Of a stretch of 64,000 nt of DNA, positions 32,477 to 43,868 are shown piece after piece; within the stretch, counting starts at the first letter, position 1, and every line of letters begins with the position of its first letter. The stretch is from Oreohelix idahoensis (taxonomy: Eukaryota > Mollusca > Gastropoda > Stylommatophora > Oreohelicidae), in contig JAMPIV010012162.1 of the NCBI GenBank assembly GCA_024509875.1, positions 62,001 to 126,000 on the forward strand. Direction: 5' to 3'. A program made the translations under genes and the position numbers. A model generated the notes under the pieces. The model had not been told where the DNA came from. It saw only the letters and a program-made list of their open reading frames with translations, and ran no database searches.

Positions 32477-33994
32477 TGTTGCGTGCATATTTTGACGCAC
32501 ATATTACAAAAATACGATATGGCTATTTAATATGGAAAATATATATATTTGCATTCATTTGTGTATGAAAATGCTTCCTCTGGTTAAGCTAGATAATTCA
32601 TGATTTATTTGCACTTTTGATTATATGAGTGATCTTTCTTGATTGATTCGGCGCATGGATATTGTATTCATGTCCGTTCTTATTTGTTCGGGCCAGAAAA
32701 TAGATTAATTTTCCTTGTTATGTTTATGGCCTGATTTCATGTGTACTACTTGTCTAGTGCAAGTAGATTCAGTCGTATATTGTATACCTTTGTATGTTCA
32801 GGTCGGACTATATTCTTTCTGCCAGAATCTAGCGCAGGTTTTCGTAGTCCTACTGGGTTGTAAAGAGTTCCGATAATGTCGCCAAGAAAATGGCTGAGTG
32901 CTTTTTCCAGGGCTGGCACTGTTTAAGGTTTAACAGTGATTCATAGATGTTTTTCTAGGAGAAGTTTGTGTCTCTGCAAGAGTCTATTTGTCAGAGATCC
33001 TCCTCGTATGTGTGATTCGGACTCCAGTTATGCCAGACCCTAATTTTGATGATCTCGAGTCGATTAGACCTAGATGGAACATTGTGCTTCGTATCGCTAG
33101 GGTTGTGTTTTGTATCGACGAAGATGACAGGCTTTCCTACAGCAGTTATGTCTACGTGAATTAACTTGATTACTGTAGAGCTGTATGGAAAACTTTATGA
33201 AATTATTTATATGCACATTATAAAGTAACTTTGGCTTATATCTACCTTCCTACGAGTGAGTGAGCGACAACTCAGGAAGGCGGCCATGTTATATTCCTGT
33301 CATCATATTTTTTGATCACTGTCAAGAGAACAGATTATGTATCCTACTATCGGGCAGTGGTATCGAGATCTTGTTATGAGGTGAAAACCCACTATCGTGG
33401 TTTATGAGTGTTATACAAACATTGGACATATTTCAGCTTAAGAACTTAGCTATGAAATGAAGGTTCGGCCAATGACTTTTGTATGTTTACCGATCCTCAT
33501 TGACGCGTTCAGTCAGTAGAGGATACGGCGATTAGTTACCAGAACAGTGAATGCTACCTTGGGTTGAATGATATTTCACTACTACATGAATGTATCATCC
33601 ACGATTCAAATAACCAATGAATGTATGTCAACATGTGTCCATGACTGTATCCGTGCTGTCCAGTTTGCGTGCCTTCATTAAACTATTGAAATGTCAGAGG
33701 CAGTTCAAGTCGTCATTGCATTACATGAGAGTGTGTGAGAGTTATTATCAAGAGGTCTGTTACACCGAACTACTACACCATTCGCGTTACTTGACACTCC
33801 CACTCAAGGTCTACATGACAGGTTCATTCGATGATGCAGAGGTAACCGAAGAAGACTTTCTTCAGTGATGATCAGTGCATGACCCAAAACATAACATCCG
33901 CATCCGGACATTCAACAGTGGCCTATACACAACAACACGTTTATTCTACCGTAGTGGCAAGGCCAGGCACATATAACATCCCTGACACTCTACA
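32477..33994 (+). repeat. E3 3' LTR, about 1518 bp, single copy here
   Basis: The start TGTTGCGTGC follows the purine tract, and the segment contains an inverted repeat TGCGTgcatattttgACGCA. The end is set where the host LINE frame resumes. No second copy lies in the window, so the boundaries depend on context. The pre-LTR region (32270-32476) resembles the E2 pre-LTR region (52505-52737). Confidence 0.65.
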
Positions 33995-35400
33995 GCTGGT
34001 TCAGAATATTATTAAGATGTTCGACCCAGCGTTGGAGAATTTTTTCCTTGTCTGTAATTAGCGTTTTGCCATCTGTATTAAGGAGGGGAAATGATCCTGA
34101 TGATGTTGGACCATAGACCGCTTTGAGTACATGGTAAAAAATTTTCAAGTCATCGCTGTCAGCAAAGCCTTGGAGCTCATCTGCTTTATTACTCAGCCAT
34201 GAATCCCGCATCTGGCGTAGTTTATGTTGGACGATTCTACGCATGTTGTTGAAAGCGTCTTTCTTGGACGTAGATTTTGGATCATTTAAATATGCTTTAT
34301 GGAGATGGTGTTTCTCAGCCAACATCTTCTTTATATCATCTGAGTTCTCATAAAACCAGTCATTTTGTTTCTTGATGGTGGGACACATGACCTCAGTAGC
34401 AGTGTTGTAGATCTGCTCGCTTAGGGCTGCCCAATTTGTTTCCGCACTTTGGCCGTCTAACGAAATAGATTTGAGACGGTCTTCTAAGGTGTCAGTAAAT
34501 GACTGTTTGATTTTTGTCTTCTTTAGTTTTGTGACATCCAGCCTTTTTTGAGTTTTCTTCCCCTGAGGGTGCCTGGCTGGTTGGATACGAATTTTAAGTT
34601 TAGACACAATGAGGCGATGATCAGTCCAGCATTCGGCACTACACATGGACTTGGTCACCCGGACATCTTGCCTGTCCTTCTTCCTAACAATTACATAGTC
34701 AATTAGGTGCCAATGCTTTGAGCGAGGGTGCATCCAGGAGGTCCTGTTACGGCTAGGAAGTCGAAAAATGGTGTTGGTGACAAGGAGGTCATGTTCTGCG
34801 CAAGTCTGGAGGAGAAGAAGTCGATTGCTGTTACAGCGACCCAAGCCGTACTTTCCGATAGTGCCATTCCAGGAGATGTTATCTGAGCCTACTCTTGCAT
34901 TAAAGTCACCAAGAATGATAAGCTTATCTGCTTTAGGAACTGATGCAATGACTGCATGTAGTTCTTCGTAAAACTTATCCTTGATGTCATCCTGGTTTGT
35001 CATAGTTGGTGCATATGCGCTAATGATGGTGGCATGTTTCCTTCCATAAAGCAGGGGGATCTTGACCGTCATGAGTCGATCATTTATTCCCATTGGGGGC
35101 CCCGCTAACTTGCCAACAAGTGCTGTTTTGATTGCAAATCCAACCCCTGCTTCTCGTCTTTCTTCAGTTCCTCTCCCGCTCCAATAGAATGTATAACCTG
35201 CACCCTTTTCGCAAAGTTGGCCCTCACCTGCAAGTCGAGTTTCACTCAGTGCTGCTATGTCAATGTTGTATCTGGCAAGTTCTCTCCCAATCAGGGGAGT
35301 TCGCCTCTCAGGTCTGTTTGCGTTAAAGTCTTTGTCAAGTAGAGTGCACACATTCCATGCGCCTAGAATGAGGGGGAAAAATCTGTCATTTCTTTTTCTT
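33995..35400 (-). pseudogene. LINE AP endonuclease half
   Basis: On the minus strand it begins near GAWNVCTLLD (the usual WNVRTL start of EEP endonucleases) and runs without a stop to 33990. Motifs in order: ALSETRLAGEGQL (catalytic Glu region), FYWSGRGTEERREAGVGFAI, TIISAYAPTMTNQ, LIILGDFNARVGSD (Asp-x-Asn), TSWMHPRSKHWHLIDYVIV and a C-terminal TDHRLIVSKL (Asp-His). A linker with a basic helix follows (HHLHKAYLNDPKSTSKKDA) and the sequence ends LQRWVEHLNNILNQL at the E3 junction. This half of the protein is intact over about 460 codons and would have nicked DNA if joined to a working RT. Confidence 0.92.
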
Positions 35401-36229
35401 ATGTGTCGCCCGCCGAAGTAGGGTACTCACCAACCGCGGTAAGCTGGTTAGGTAATGGTGGAGCAGGCAATGTTTAGGGCACCTTTTCTAGCCCCTTCCT
35501 CATGCCATGGAGGTGAGCAGTGCTTTCCTAATGAGGGCTGCTCAGTCACTCAGGGGGCTGCCGAATCCCACTGCTGCTCCGATCAGTGGAAGACGACCAT
35601 ATGGCCTGAGCCGCCTGTGTGTAGGTCTGCGACTACGACTGCCAGCGCATCCACGCCTGCCGCTTCGCCGCTCGCCCATCGCCACAGGACTTGTTGTGAG
35701 TGGATGGATGAGTGGATGAAAGAGTGACTTGCGCAGTGATTTGGTTTAAAGTGAGGAAGAGTTGCGCAATACGTCGACCTCACTCTCTCGCCTGGGTCCA
35801 TCTTAATCCAGTGGCAAGACAAGTCAAGACGACTGGAGATGAAGTCAGGTGCAGTGGATGACTAGAGCTTTCTACGTGCCTCGCCCTGCTCCTTACGCCC
35901 CACAGCGCGTTGCTGGTAATCGCTGTCATGCCCGTTGAACCAACAGGTGGTTTCTTCCGCGCAGTCTACCGAATCCAGTCTTCGCATGCATGGGTAGTGA
36001 GACCCTAACTCACCGAAGGTTTATAACCTGTCGGCTACCCTCACCTAGTTTAGCCGGCCTGTCAAAGCCGTTTCCCGGGGGGTGGCCGCTGTCGCATGCT
36101 GACAGCTACGAGGAGCCACAGGTGAGAGCTGGATGCCAGGTTTGGACCAAAGGTGGCCGAGCTGCTCTGAAAAGGGCATGACAGCTCCTTCACCAGAGGT
36201 ACTACCAATACCTGACATCCCAAACCCCC
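35401..36229 (-). other. LINE 5' leader
   Basis: A GC-richer stretch between the endonuclease start and the 13 bp target duplication. It has short frames on both strands but no recognisable domain. It contains GTGGATGGATGAGTGGATG-like short repeats near 35700. I take it as the 5' untranslated region of the LINE because it ends exactly at the target duplication. Confidence 0.7.
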
Positions 36230-36242
36230 CACATTTGGACAT

Positions 36243-37013
36243 ATTTACTAGACCAATTTCATAAAGTTAGCAAGGTCCTCCAAAGTTCACAAATTTCATT
36301 GAGCACATGTGCACAGATTTACAGTTCACTATTGCAGTTCGTATCAAACACTCCGGCTAATTTGGACGAAACTGAACAGCAAGCAAAAATTACTCTAGAG
36401 AGAACGAGAAAAAAAAAAACAAAGCAATGATGGGGCAGCGCTCGAAACTTTAGACAAACATTCTCCAAGAGACAGTTTTAGAATAATTTCCTTTTATTAT
36501 GACATGGATGCTCTTAAAGCCAACCTAGACAGAAGAGCAACAGTGTGTAAGAGTGTAGCTGGCAACTTTTCATTTTTGGTGAACCTGCAATCAACCAAGG
36601 AACACATTCATAATGGTGTCGAGATGTTGATGCAAGAGTATCCAAAGGATGTTGACCTCAGTCTAGTCGATGAACACGTGCACTTCCACCTGTACGTCAA
36701 ACAAGCTCACCCTGAAAAAGAAAATTTCTGCCACCAGGACATTTATCAAATAATATTCCATGAAAAAATTCAGACAGCTTTTCCAAATGTGGAAACAATT
36801 TTCAGACAGTTTCTGTGTTTAATGGTTACTAATTGTAATGGTGAAAGATCATTTTCTAGACTAAAAAGGATTAAGAATGATCTGCGGTCAACAATGTCCC
36901 AAGATCGGTTGTCTGATCTTAGCCTTCTCTGCATAGAAAAACTGCGACTTACTGATTTTAATGACATAATTGATAAATGTGCCTCCAAAGAAACTCGAAA
37001 GAAACTGTTTTGA
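36243..37013 (+). pseudogene. hAT transposase C-terminal part with dimerisation domain
   Basis: This is the continuation of the gene cut at 29579. From 36245 the frame reads LLDQFHKVSKVLQSSQISL and then TPANLDETEQQAKITLERTR. A low-complexity A-run near 36410 breaks the frame. From 36504 the end is open: VCKSVAGNFSFL, VDEHVHFHLYVKQAH, IQTAFPNVETIFRQFL, and the hallmark hAT C-terminal dimerisation motif NCNGERSFSRLKRIKNDLRS, SQDRLSDLSLLCIE. It ends at a TGA at 37011-37013. This domain mediates oligomerisation in hAT transposases. Confidence 0.9.
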
Positions 37014-37037
37014 GTTTGTATATAGTGTAATGTTTAA

Positions 37038-38520
37038 GGGGAGGTTTAACCCCCAAAAATGAAGAATTTCATTGAAAATATCAAATTTTAGATACATATT
37101 GCACTGGAAAGTACATTCATTTGCCCACATTTCTGTATGTTTATTTTCACCAAAACCTTTATGGATGATTTTATATAAATTTTTAAAGTATGTCAGGTAA
37201 GTATTTTTACCTAATTATATATGTAAAATATACAAATTGGTATATTTGTGATGCTATATTGCTTCTAATGCATTAATTTTAATTTTCGGTACCATATTCA
37301 TTTCCCTGAAGCAAACAGAATTCAAGTTTTTCAAACATAGTTTCATGTGTAAAAATAATTTTTACTGGCTAATTTTTATTAACCATGGGGTCCTTTGATG
37401 GGTCATTGAAATAATAACGTGGCTGGAGGTATTCCAGTAGAGTGGTAGGGTACCTCCTTATACGCAAATTAAGCTGCAGGTAAGAACGAATCACAGGATT
37501 CTGGTTTCTCCTGTGCGAGCTTAAATAAATTTGTAAGTTGAGTCCCGTTACATCTTTCCACTTGTCCAATTGATTGTAGATGATAAAATGTGCGGACGAG
37601 AATATTTTGAAAAATCCTAAAAACTTCCTCCATCCGTTTCCCTCTGAACTGTGAACCATTGTCAGTTAATATCTGATAAGGGTATCCTAATCTTGTGAAT
37701 ATTGAGAGCAAAGCCTCTCCTACATGTACTGAGTCTGCTGAGGGTAGAGCAATAGATTCTTCCCACATAGTACATGTCTACCAGAGAAAGGATGCATTTT
37801 TTAGGAAACTGACGAAAAGCGCATACAGTCTGCTGAAATGAAGAATTTAATGAAAAGTAAGCAGCAAAGTATGACAAAGAACATGGAATCAATAAAGGAA
37901 AATACCAGAGATGATTCCTACATAGCAGGGGGATACTTAGGTGAGTAAATTTTGTGTAAAAGTGTAATTTCTCCCTTTTTTCTTAATTTTCTCAAAACCT
38001 CATTTTTCACACAAATGTGGGCACGTTGCCCACGATTTTTCAAAAACTATTAGTGATACAGCAGTAAATTTTGGGCCACATGCTGTACACATAGTGTTCA
38101 TTAAAGTAAACTAAAATAAAGGATATATGTTAACAAACTACAAAACTGTTAAGAAATAGCTAAGATACCCCCCTTAAAAATTTCAACTATTTTTCGATTG
38201 GTATGTTAAAATCCAAAAAAACTCAGATATCAAACCAATCAAAATTATTTTAGTATACAATCATTATCATATATTAACAAATAAAACAGCCAAATTTCAT
38301 AACTCAAGTTATACTCACATTTGAGATATCTTGGGCAACAAAATACCCAAAAAAGCTAAAATTTGCCTTTTTTTTCACTGTTTTTCCGCCATAGATTGCA
38401 AGTTTTTAGTATATACCTTAATGTTTTGTATTTTTTTCAGTCATTGTGCTTGTATAAATGACCAGATATAGATATTAACCTATAATTCTGTGTTTTTCAT
38501 TTTGGGGGTTTAACCTCCCC
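37038..38520. mobile_element. TTAA-flanked inverted-repeat element with a gypsy integrase fragment inside
   Basis: The left end reads GGGGAGGTTTAACCCCCAAA (37038 on) and the right end is its reverse complement up to 38520 with one mismatch or indel. TTAA flanks both sides (37034-37037 and 38521-38524). TTAA target sites suggest a piggyBac-superfamily non-autonomous element, but the GGGG terminus is not the classic piggyBac CCC, so the superfamily is uncertain. No transposase of its own is visible. Internal sequence is AT-rich apart from the integrase piece. Confidence 0.7.
37390..37790 (-). pseudogene. Ty3/gypsy integrase core fragment
   Basis: On the minus strand, 37768-37480 encodes WEESIALPSADSVHVGEALL, IFTRLGYPYQILTDNGSQF (second catalytic Asp) and a degenerate QSIGQVERCNGTQL block (catalytic Glu in VER). 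The next residues LPAA, then after a stop FAYKEVPYHSTG, match the LLFAYREVPxxSTGFSPxELLFG block. Zinc and C-terminal domains are absent. It is not closely similar to the Gmr1-like integrases here by eye. It lies inside the TTAA element, so it was captured or inserted there. Confidence 0.8.
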
Positions 38521-38524
38521 TTAA

Positions 38525-39946
38525 ACATAGCTATGAATGTTGTGTGTGAACGTCTTCATTAGATCCATACTTTTGTAAACGTATTAATTTTTATAAACAA
38601 TCTTTTTATTAAAGCTAAAATTTCAAAAATATTATACTTTCATTGTGGGAATAAATGTCACAGAACGTCTGAACATGCACTTTTGGGTTCTATCTCACAC
38701 CTTCAGATCTACGGCAGTATCATTTCTTTTTCTTCATTGTCTCACCAATCGCTTTTATTTGGCATACATCATGCGTTTTAATTCTTGTTACTCTCTATGT
38801 TGGATCAGTAGAGTGAAGTCTCTAACACTCAACTCCCCTATGGAAGTATCTGCTATGGGACACCCTTTATCTTTTAACACGCAGACGTGTTTACGTTACG
38901 CCAGGTGAACTATAGTGTTATCGTAACAATACCCGGTCATTATCACCGGTCAGCGGTAATACGTTTATCTATTTGAGTCGTCTGCCATATTTGATAGGAG
39001 ACGATCCTCGTTAGACACAATATGGTATCATACGAGGATGAATAGGAATCCAATATTGTTTGTCTGAGAGGCCACCAACCGCTTTTGTTTGACTGTTTGG
39101 AGAAGGCACGAAAACACGGGCGATAATGAGATAATAGTTTCACGGGACCATCCCTGTGTGTGATTATAGTAGGCAATCTGTCTGGCGAGTCAGTATTTGA
39201 AAGTAGCATCAGGCCATTAAAATAGTTCACAAATTGGTTTGTGAGAGTGCACAAGATGTCACCGGAAATATTACGTCTTATTATAAAGAGGTTTTACGTT
39301 GGAATATTAAATGCAATATTTTAAACACGCGGGTGAGATTATGAATTAAAACACCACATCCCACACAGTGCTAAACAGCTTACGATTGGATTGAAGTAAG
39401 AGCCGGAATAAACATTGAATTTCATTAGAAATGTCGGCGGAAGTACCACCAGTGATTTGAACTGAGAAGTTATAAATATAATCTAGCAAACTCAGAGACA
39501 CAGAAACGACAGCTTCTTAACTTCAAACGTGCAACTCCCAAAAAGCCAGAAAGAGTAGGATCGGACCTTGAATTCCATACTTGTGACAGATCAAAGTCTT
39601 TGGGAAACTTGAAACCTTAAAAAGTAAGGCCGCCTTTATAAATACAGAGACTGAAAAACTTAAGGGACCAGGACTTAAAATACAAAGACTGGAACCCAAA
39701 ATAATTGGATCACCCGTCATAAGAGAAACTTTCCAAGACCAAGTGTTTTGCAGATTCACCTGTTATAAAAAGGATTCAAAATTTCCAGACCAAGAGGTTC
39801 GAGAGCAGATAACATAAATTGCTCGTGTCCATTCTAACCTTTGTGCGGAGATTGTGTACTGTATATCGAAAACATTGGGGTAAGTGTAACAATTGTTTTA
39901 CAAATGTAAATTTGACATGTTTTCTTGTTAAGTGGTTTTATATATA
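38525..39946. other. No gene seen; AT-rich region
   Basis: The hAT 3' flank probably continues to about 38650. The rest contains scattered short frames on both strands with no recognisable domain and no repeat partner in the window. Confidence 0.45.
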
Positions 39947-41474
39947 CTGTTCAAAAAAAGAAATGCATAGCTACTGAAGGCACACACATAGCCATAACTT
40001 TGACATTCAATAACTTTTTCAATTTAATGGGTTAATTGTTCAAATTGCACACAAAAATACCTTAGTGTTCACCCAATCAATTGACAATTGTTTTACATCT
40101 GGGTCAAGAGAGTTTTTTGGCGTACGGGCTTTCCCGTTAGTATGGTGTGTGGCCTCCTCTTGCATCGATAAGCGACTGGCATCTCCTTTGCATGGATGCG
40201 ATCAGATGTCTGATGTGGGCCTGTGGGATGGCTGCCCACTCTTCCTGGAGTGCCTTGAACAGATCACGACGATTTGCTGGAGCAACGTCTTGGCGACAAA
40301 CACGTCTATGCAGCTCATCCCACAGGTGCTCATTCGGACTCATGTCTGGAGACAGGGATGGCCAGGGAAGGGTGAGAATGTTGTTGGCAGTCAGGAACTG
40401 CGTGGTCAACAGTGCACAATGGGGTCTGGCGTTGTCCTGTGGAAACACAGACCTTTGGGCAGCCAAAAGTGGAAGGACATGGGGTCGAAGAATTTCATTG
40501 ATTTATCGTTGCGCATTCAAGCCTCCTTCAATGTGCACCAATTGAATCCTTCCGTTGTAACCGATCATTCCCCACACCATTGCACCTCCACCACCGTGCG
40601 GTGGAGCTTCATCAACGCAAATTTTAGCAAAACGTTCATTTTGCCTACGGTAGACCTTACGCAGTCTATCATGACGGTGCAACAAAAAGAAAGATTCGTC
40701 ACTAAATCAGACACGTCTTCATTGATTGTCAGCTGCCCTGGGACGATGCTGGTTGGCCCAAAGAAGTCGATTTTGGCGATGGCGGCGCGTAAGGACAGGT
40801 CCTCGGTGAGGTCGTTGTGCCCAAAGTCCAGCATCAGGCAGTTTATTCCGGACAGTTTGATCAGACACATGACGTCCTGCAGGCAATGACTGGGCAGTTG
40901 AGGAAGCTGTTGTAAACCTGTCTCTGAGGTGACGAAGCCGAATAAAGCGATCCTCCGCTGCTGTTGTCACTCTGGGTCGTCCACTGCGATGCCGGTCTTC
41001 AACTGAGCCAGTGGCTTGGAACCAGTGCCAAAGTCGACTGATAGTACTCCGATGCACGTTTAGATGCCTGGCAACCTGAATTTGACTTTCGCCTGCATGC
41101 AGTCGGCCAATAGCAATGTTCCTTAAATTTATCGATAGAGACGCCATAAATGTCTACTTGAAAATGAACTGAATTTTGTGTGTGTAGCGTTATCCTTTTA
41201 TAGCGTTTCAGTTGCGCCGTCAGTGAATAGTGTTCACCCCAAATGTTGTTGCTTTCACGTGCGCGCAACATGAGCTGTGGTCAAAAATTGCGTGATAAAC
41301 ACTATTGACTACTCGTTGTAATGATTACAAAAACTAACGCAATTCAGGTCAACACGTGCATTTGACACTGTAAAGAACATTTGAGGCTGGTTTTTATATA
41401 CCCTAGCACCAAATTTTACACACAAACACATAAAAACGCGCCCTCGGATAGCAATGCGTTTCTTTTTTTGAACA

Positions 41475-41475
<1 letters not shown>
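39947..41475 (-). mobile_element. Tc1-like DNA transposon, complete with inverted repeats
   Basis: The left end CTGTTCAAAAAAAGAAATGC and the right end (its inverted copy with one change) lie at 39947 and 41475. Both are next to TA. The right TA is the start of a (TA)n tract. The 1.53 kb length and a single minus-strand transposase gene fit the Tc1/mariner superfamily. Confidence 0.92.
40137..41147 (-). pseudogene. Tc1-like transposase (DD34E), three in-frame stops
   Basis: The frame begins at 41147 (MASLSINLRNIAIGRLHAGE) and stays in one register to 40137. N-terminal helix-turn-helix region: ESQIQVARHLNVHRSTISRL, then RHRSGRPRVTT, the linker of the paired-like domain, and a PHRGPVLTRRHRQNRL block. 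The catalytic region has FSDESFF (first Asp), GGGGAMVWGMIGYNGR, FPQDNARPH (second Asp) and SPNEHLWDEL (Glu). Stops at 40719, shortly upstream of FSDES, and at 40503 inactivate it, but there is no frameshift. About 336 codons, the normal length. A recently dead copy. Confidence 0.93.

Positions 41476-41550
<75 letters not shown>
41476..41550. repeat. (TA)n microsatellite at the Tc1 right end
   Basis: About 75 bp of uninterrupted TA dinucleotides that begin with the TA target site of the Tc1-like element. Confidence 0.97.
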
Positions 41551-41553
<3 letters not shown>

Positions 41554-41601
41554 GATGGCAACCTCAACAGACGAAACTAGTAAACTCGTAAACCACTAAA
41601 G

Positions 41602-41660
41602 CAGTGTTTCTCAACGGGGGCGGTAACGCCCCCTGGAGGCGTTTTTAAGATGTCTGGGTG
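41602..41660 (+). mobile_element. hAT-like terminal sequence with GC hairpin
   Basis: CAGTGTTTCTCAACGGGGG has the form of a hAT terminal repeat. A perfect stem, GGGGGCG/CGCCCCC with a GTAA loop, lies at 41616-41633. The other end of the element is not visible. Confidence 0.5.
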
Positions 41661-41792
41661 CGTTCTGATGGATCGCAACGATTGGAGGTCGCTGCTTCCA
41701 TTCAGAGGGGGGGGGGGGCGTTGTGTACATTTTTACAAGAATCAATATGAAACAAAAGATATTCCCCTTTGCATACCTTGTAACAGATCCCG

Positions 41793-42240
41793 GAAATCAG
41801 ATATGCTGACGACACAGTCCTCCTATCGACCAACCCAGAAGGACTTGAACAATTACTTCTGTCCACCAAAAAACACAGCGAGGCCCAGAATCTATACGCT
41901 AAACCCAAGAAGACCAAAGTTTTTGACAACAGAAGTAAAGACCAAACCAGTTCTGAAATTGATAACGCAACTGGAAAGTGTCAATGAATTCGAATACTTA
42001 GGATCCATTAACAGCTCTGGCGACTGTGCAGTAGAAATTAAAAGAAGACTTGCAATTGCTTCACATAAGCTTAATACAGATGAAAAACCTATGGCAAGGC
42101 ACAAGCAAAGAAACAAAGTTACAACTGATCAGAGCATGTTATTCCCAGTTACGGCTGCCTTGGACACTCAATAAAACAGTTTTTCAAAAAAGATTACCAA
42201 ATGCTACAGCAACATGTTGAGAATACCTGACCAACAGAGA
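41793..42240 (+). pseudogene. LINE RT fragment (palm end and thumb)
   Basis: 41793 on reads EIRYADDTVLLSTNPEGLEQ, which includes the catalytic YADD box, then KKHSEAQNLYAKPKKTKVF. After a frameshift near 41940 it continues in another frame with LITQLESVNEFEYLGSINS, GDCAVEIKRRLAIASHKLN, followed by broken sequence to about 42240 (ITKCYSNMLRIP is readable). Both ends are missing. The right side is cut near the E2 5' LTR. A LINE C-terminus of unknown relation lies at 54985, on the other side of E2. Confidence 0.8.
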
Positions 42241-42469
42241 AGTATGTTATCGCAATAAGGAAGCCTGGAAAAAACAGTGATGGAAGGCATTGGTCCCTGG
42301 AGACAGTCACAGAGGCGAACTTGTCTTTGGCTGATTTATGAATCGTGATGCGTTCAGAGCAGCTGTCAACACTCGAAAAAACACCTTCATTAGCCTCTCG
42401 ACACACCCAAGCTAACCATTCATTCTCTTAACCTTCACTATCGACACATATTTTCTTCTGGAAACGCAC

Positions 42470-43868
42470 TGTTACGCACAGATTTTTCTGAGACAGTGTA
42501 TAAGTAACCTGTCTGATTTGTACACTTTAATTTTTTGTAGTCAAAGGTGCATAACTCTTGGAACTGAGGTTACATTTTTACAATGGTGGTTACCTTCTCT
42601 TGTGTCTTAACGTGCCGGTCTATTTTTTTAGATCGATGTCGGGTCATTATCTTTATATGGCCGTATCGGTCAACCTTTCTTGGAATGTTTGCAACCAGAG
42701 TTGATGTTTATTCCCTGACCATATAAGGCTCGATTTCGGTCAATATCTTTGCTTGGTATGTGTCCAACATCGGCGGTTTGAGTTCAGCTCAGGTGTCTTG
42801 CGCTTCTGCGCATGTCTGGAGTTGAGGATAGTTTGATAAAGTCTTCCGGTCGAGGAGTCTATCAGTTGTGATGAGCAGAGTAAGACGCTTTTCTGCGTCT
42901 GTGATCTTTTGATGGGGAATTTGAAGTCCTCTTGTGTATTAGTTTATCTAACGAGGTCTTTCCCTACATGATTCTAAATGCCTGGAGGCGTGTGTGTTGT
43001 GGTGTTATTTCCGAAGCAAGGTAAATGCTCTCCTAATATTGAAATCTGTAGTCAGCTTAGATTTTTGACATTGTCGTTCTCTGCTCGCTCACTATCTACA
43101 GACAGGAGAGGCTCTTCTACTAGGAAATACACCCAGGTATCCTTATACCTTAGATTTATATGTATACGGGTCACTTTAGGCGCAGAGAACAGTTTCTATG
43201 CTCCTTTGAACTTCGCTATGCCAGCGATTATACCTTCATCAAGGTTAGACTTAGAGATGCCTACAAAGGTCAACTTGAACTGTACACATAAGCTCGCCTT
43301 TTCCGTGAGCCTGCGGTAGACTTATTTACACACCTGATCTATTAGTATCAGAGAGGAGTTTGTTAAACTTATATATATTGATGAGATGGAGCTGAGGCTG
43401 TTGAAGCTGGAATTATACGAGATCAGCTTACATGAAATATGCATGATTTCCTGATGAACTTTATTGATGCTTAATGCTATGTCCTGCATTGTCTGTGGTT
43501 CATATCTGTCGATGTCAACGTACCCGTCGTTGTGGCGTCCCAAATAAATGATGGAAAACGTCACCTGCTGTTCCTGTCTATTTGACTTCCTCGTCGTGAG
43601 TCCATGTGACGTCCTCATGACCTATGTACTGTAGTCTTGTGTGGAACTTCATCTACCTAGCTACCTGCTATGTTCCATACCCACATCAAGCAACAAACCA
43701 GACGAGACACCATACTACACTGCCTTCGACATCCCTGGTGTCTACTGTAGTAGTAACATTACACGGCTACATCTTCAGAAGCAACATTAGACATCTCTCT
43801 ACATTTCTGCTGACTAGTATAATACTTTTACATTTCTGCTAGCTGTGTAGCTAAATACCACTGCTACA
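42470..43868 (+). repeat. E2 5' LTR, 1399 bp
   Basis: It starts TGTTACGCACAG and ends ACTGCTACA. It can be aligned without large gaps to 52738-54138, with few differences by eye. ACCATATAAGG near 42717-42727 is a possible TATA region, and AAATAAATG near 43543 is a possible polyadenylation signal. Confidence 0.9.

Larger units (their letters stand above)
31324..33994 (+). mobile_element. E3: Gmr1-like fragment (RT end, RNase H, 3' LTR) inserted in the LINE
   Basis: The left end begins inside the RT thumb and the right end is the LTR terminus CACTCTACA at 33994. A purine-rich stretch GAGGGGTGTGG (32461-32471) stands just before the LTR start TGTTGCGTGC (32477). The LTR is about 1518 bp. The 5' LTR, gag, protease, integrase and most of RT are missing, together with a little of the host LINE, so a deletion followed or accompanied insertion. 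Confidence 0.8.
29580..36229 (-). mobile_element. LINE (APE-type) inserted in the hAT gene; itself split by E3
   Basis: A 13 bp direct repeat, CACATTTGGACAT, lies at 29567-29579 and 36230-36242, and the hAT frame rejoins across it. The LINE is on the minus strand: a 5' leader (36229 to about 35400), the endonuclease half (35400-33995), then E3 (33994-31324), then the RT half (31323-29642), a short 3' region and a tail reading AACAACAAC. Without E3 it is about 4.0 kb. A few dozen codons at the E3 junction are missing. Confidence 0.9.

Noticed and set aside
40065..40889. 274-codon plus-strand frame
   Set aside because: It lies opposite the Tc1-like transposase and has no recognisable domain.
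43000..43320. Gene in the E2 LTR (113-codon frame, repeated at 53259)
   Set aside because: It is duplicated only because the LTR is duplicated; there is no domain and differing ends in the two copies.
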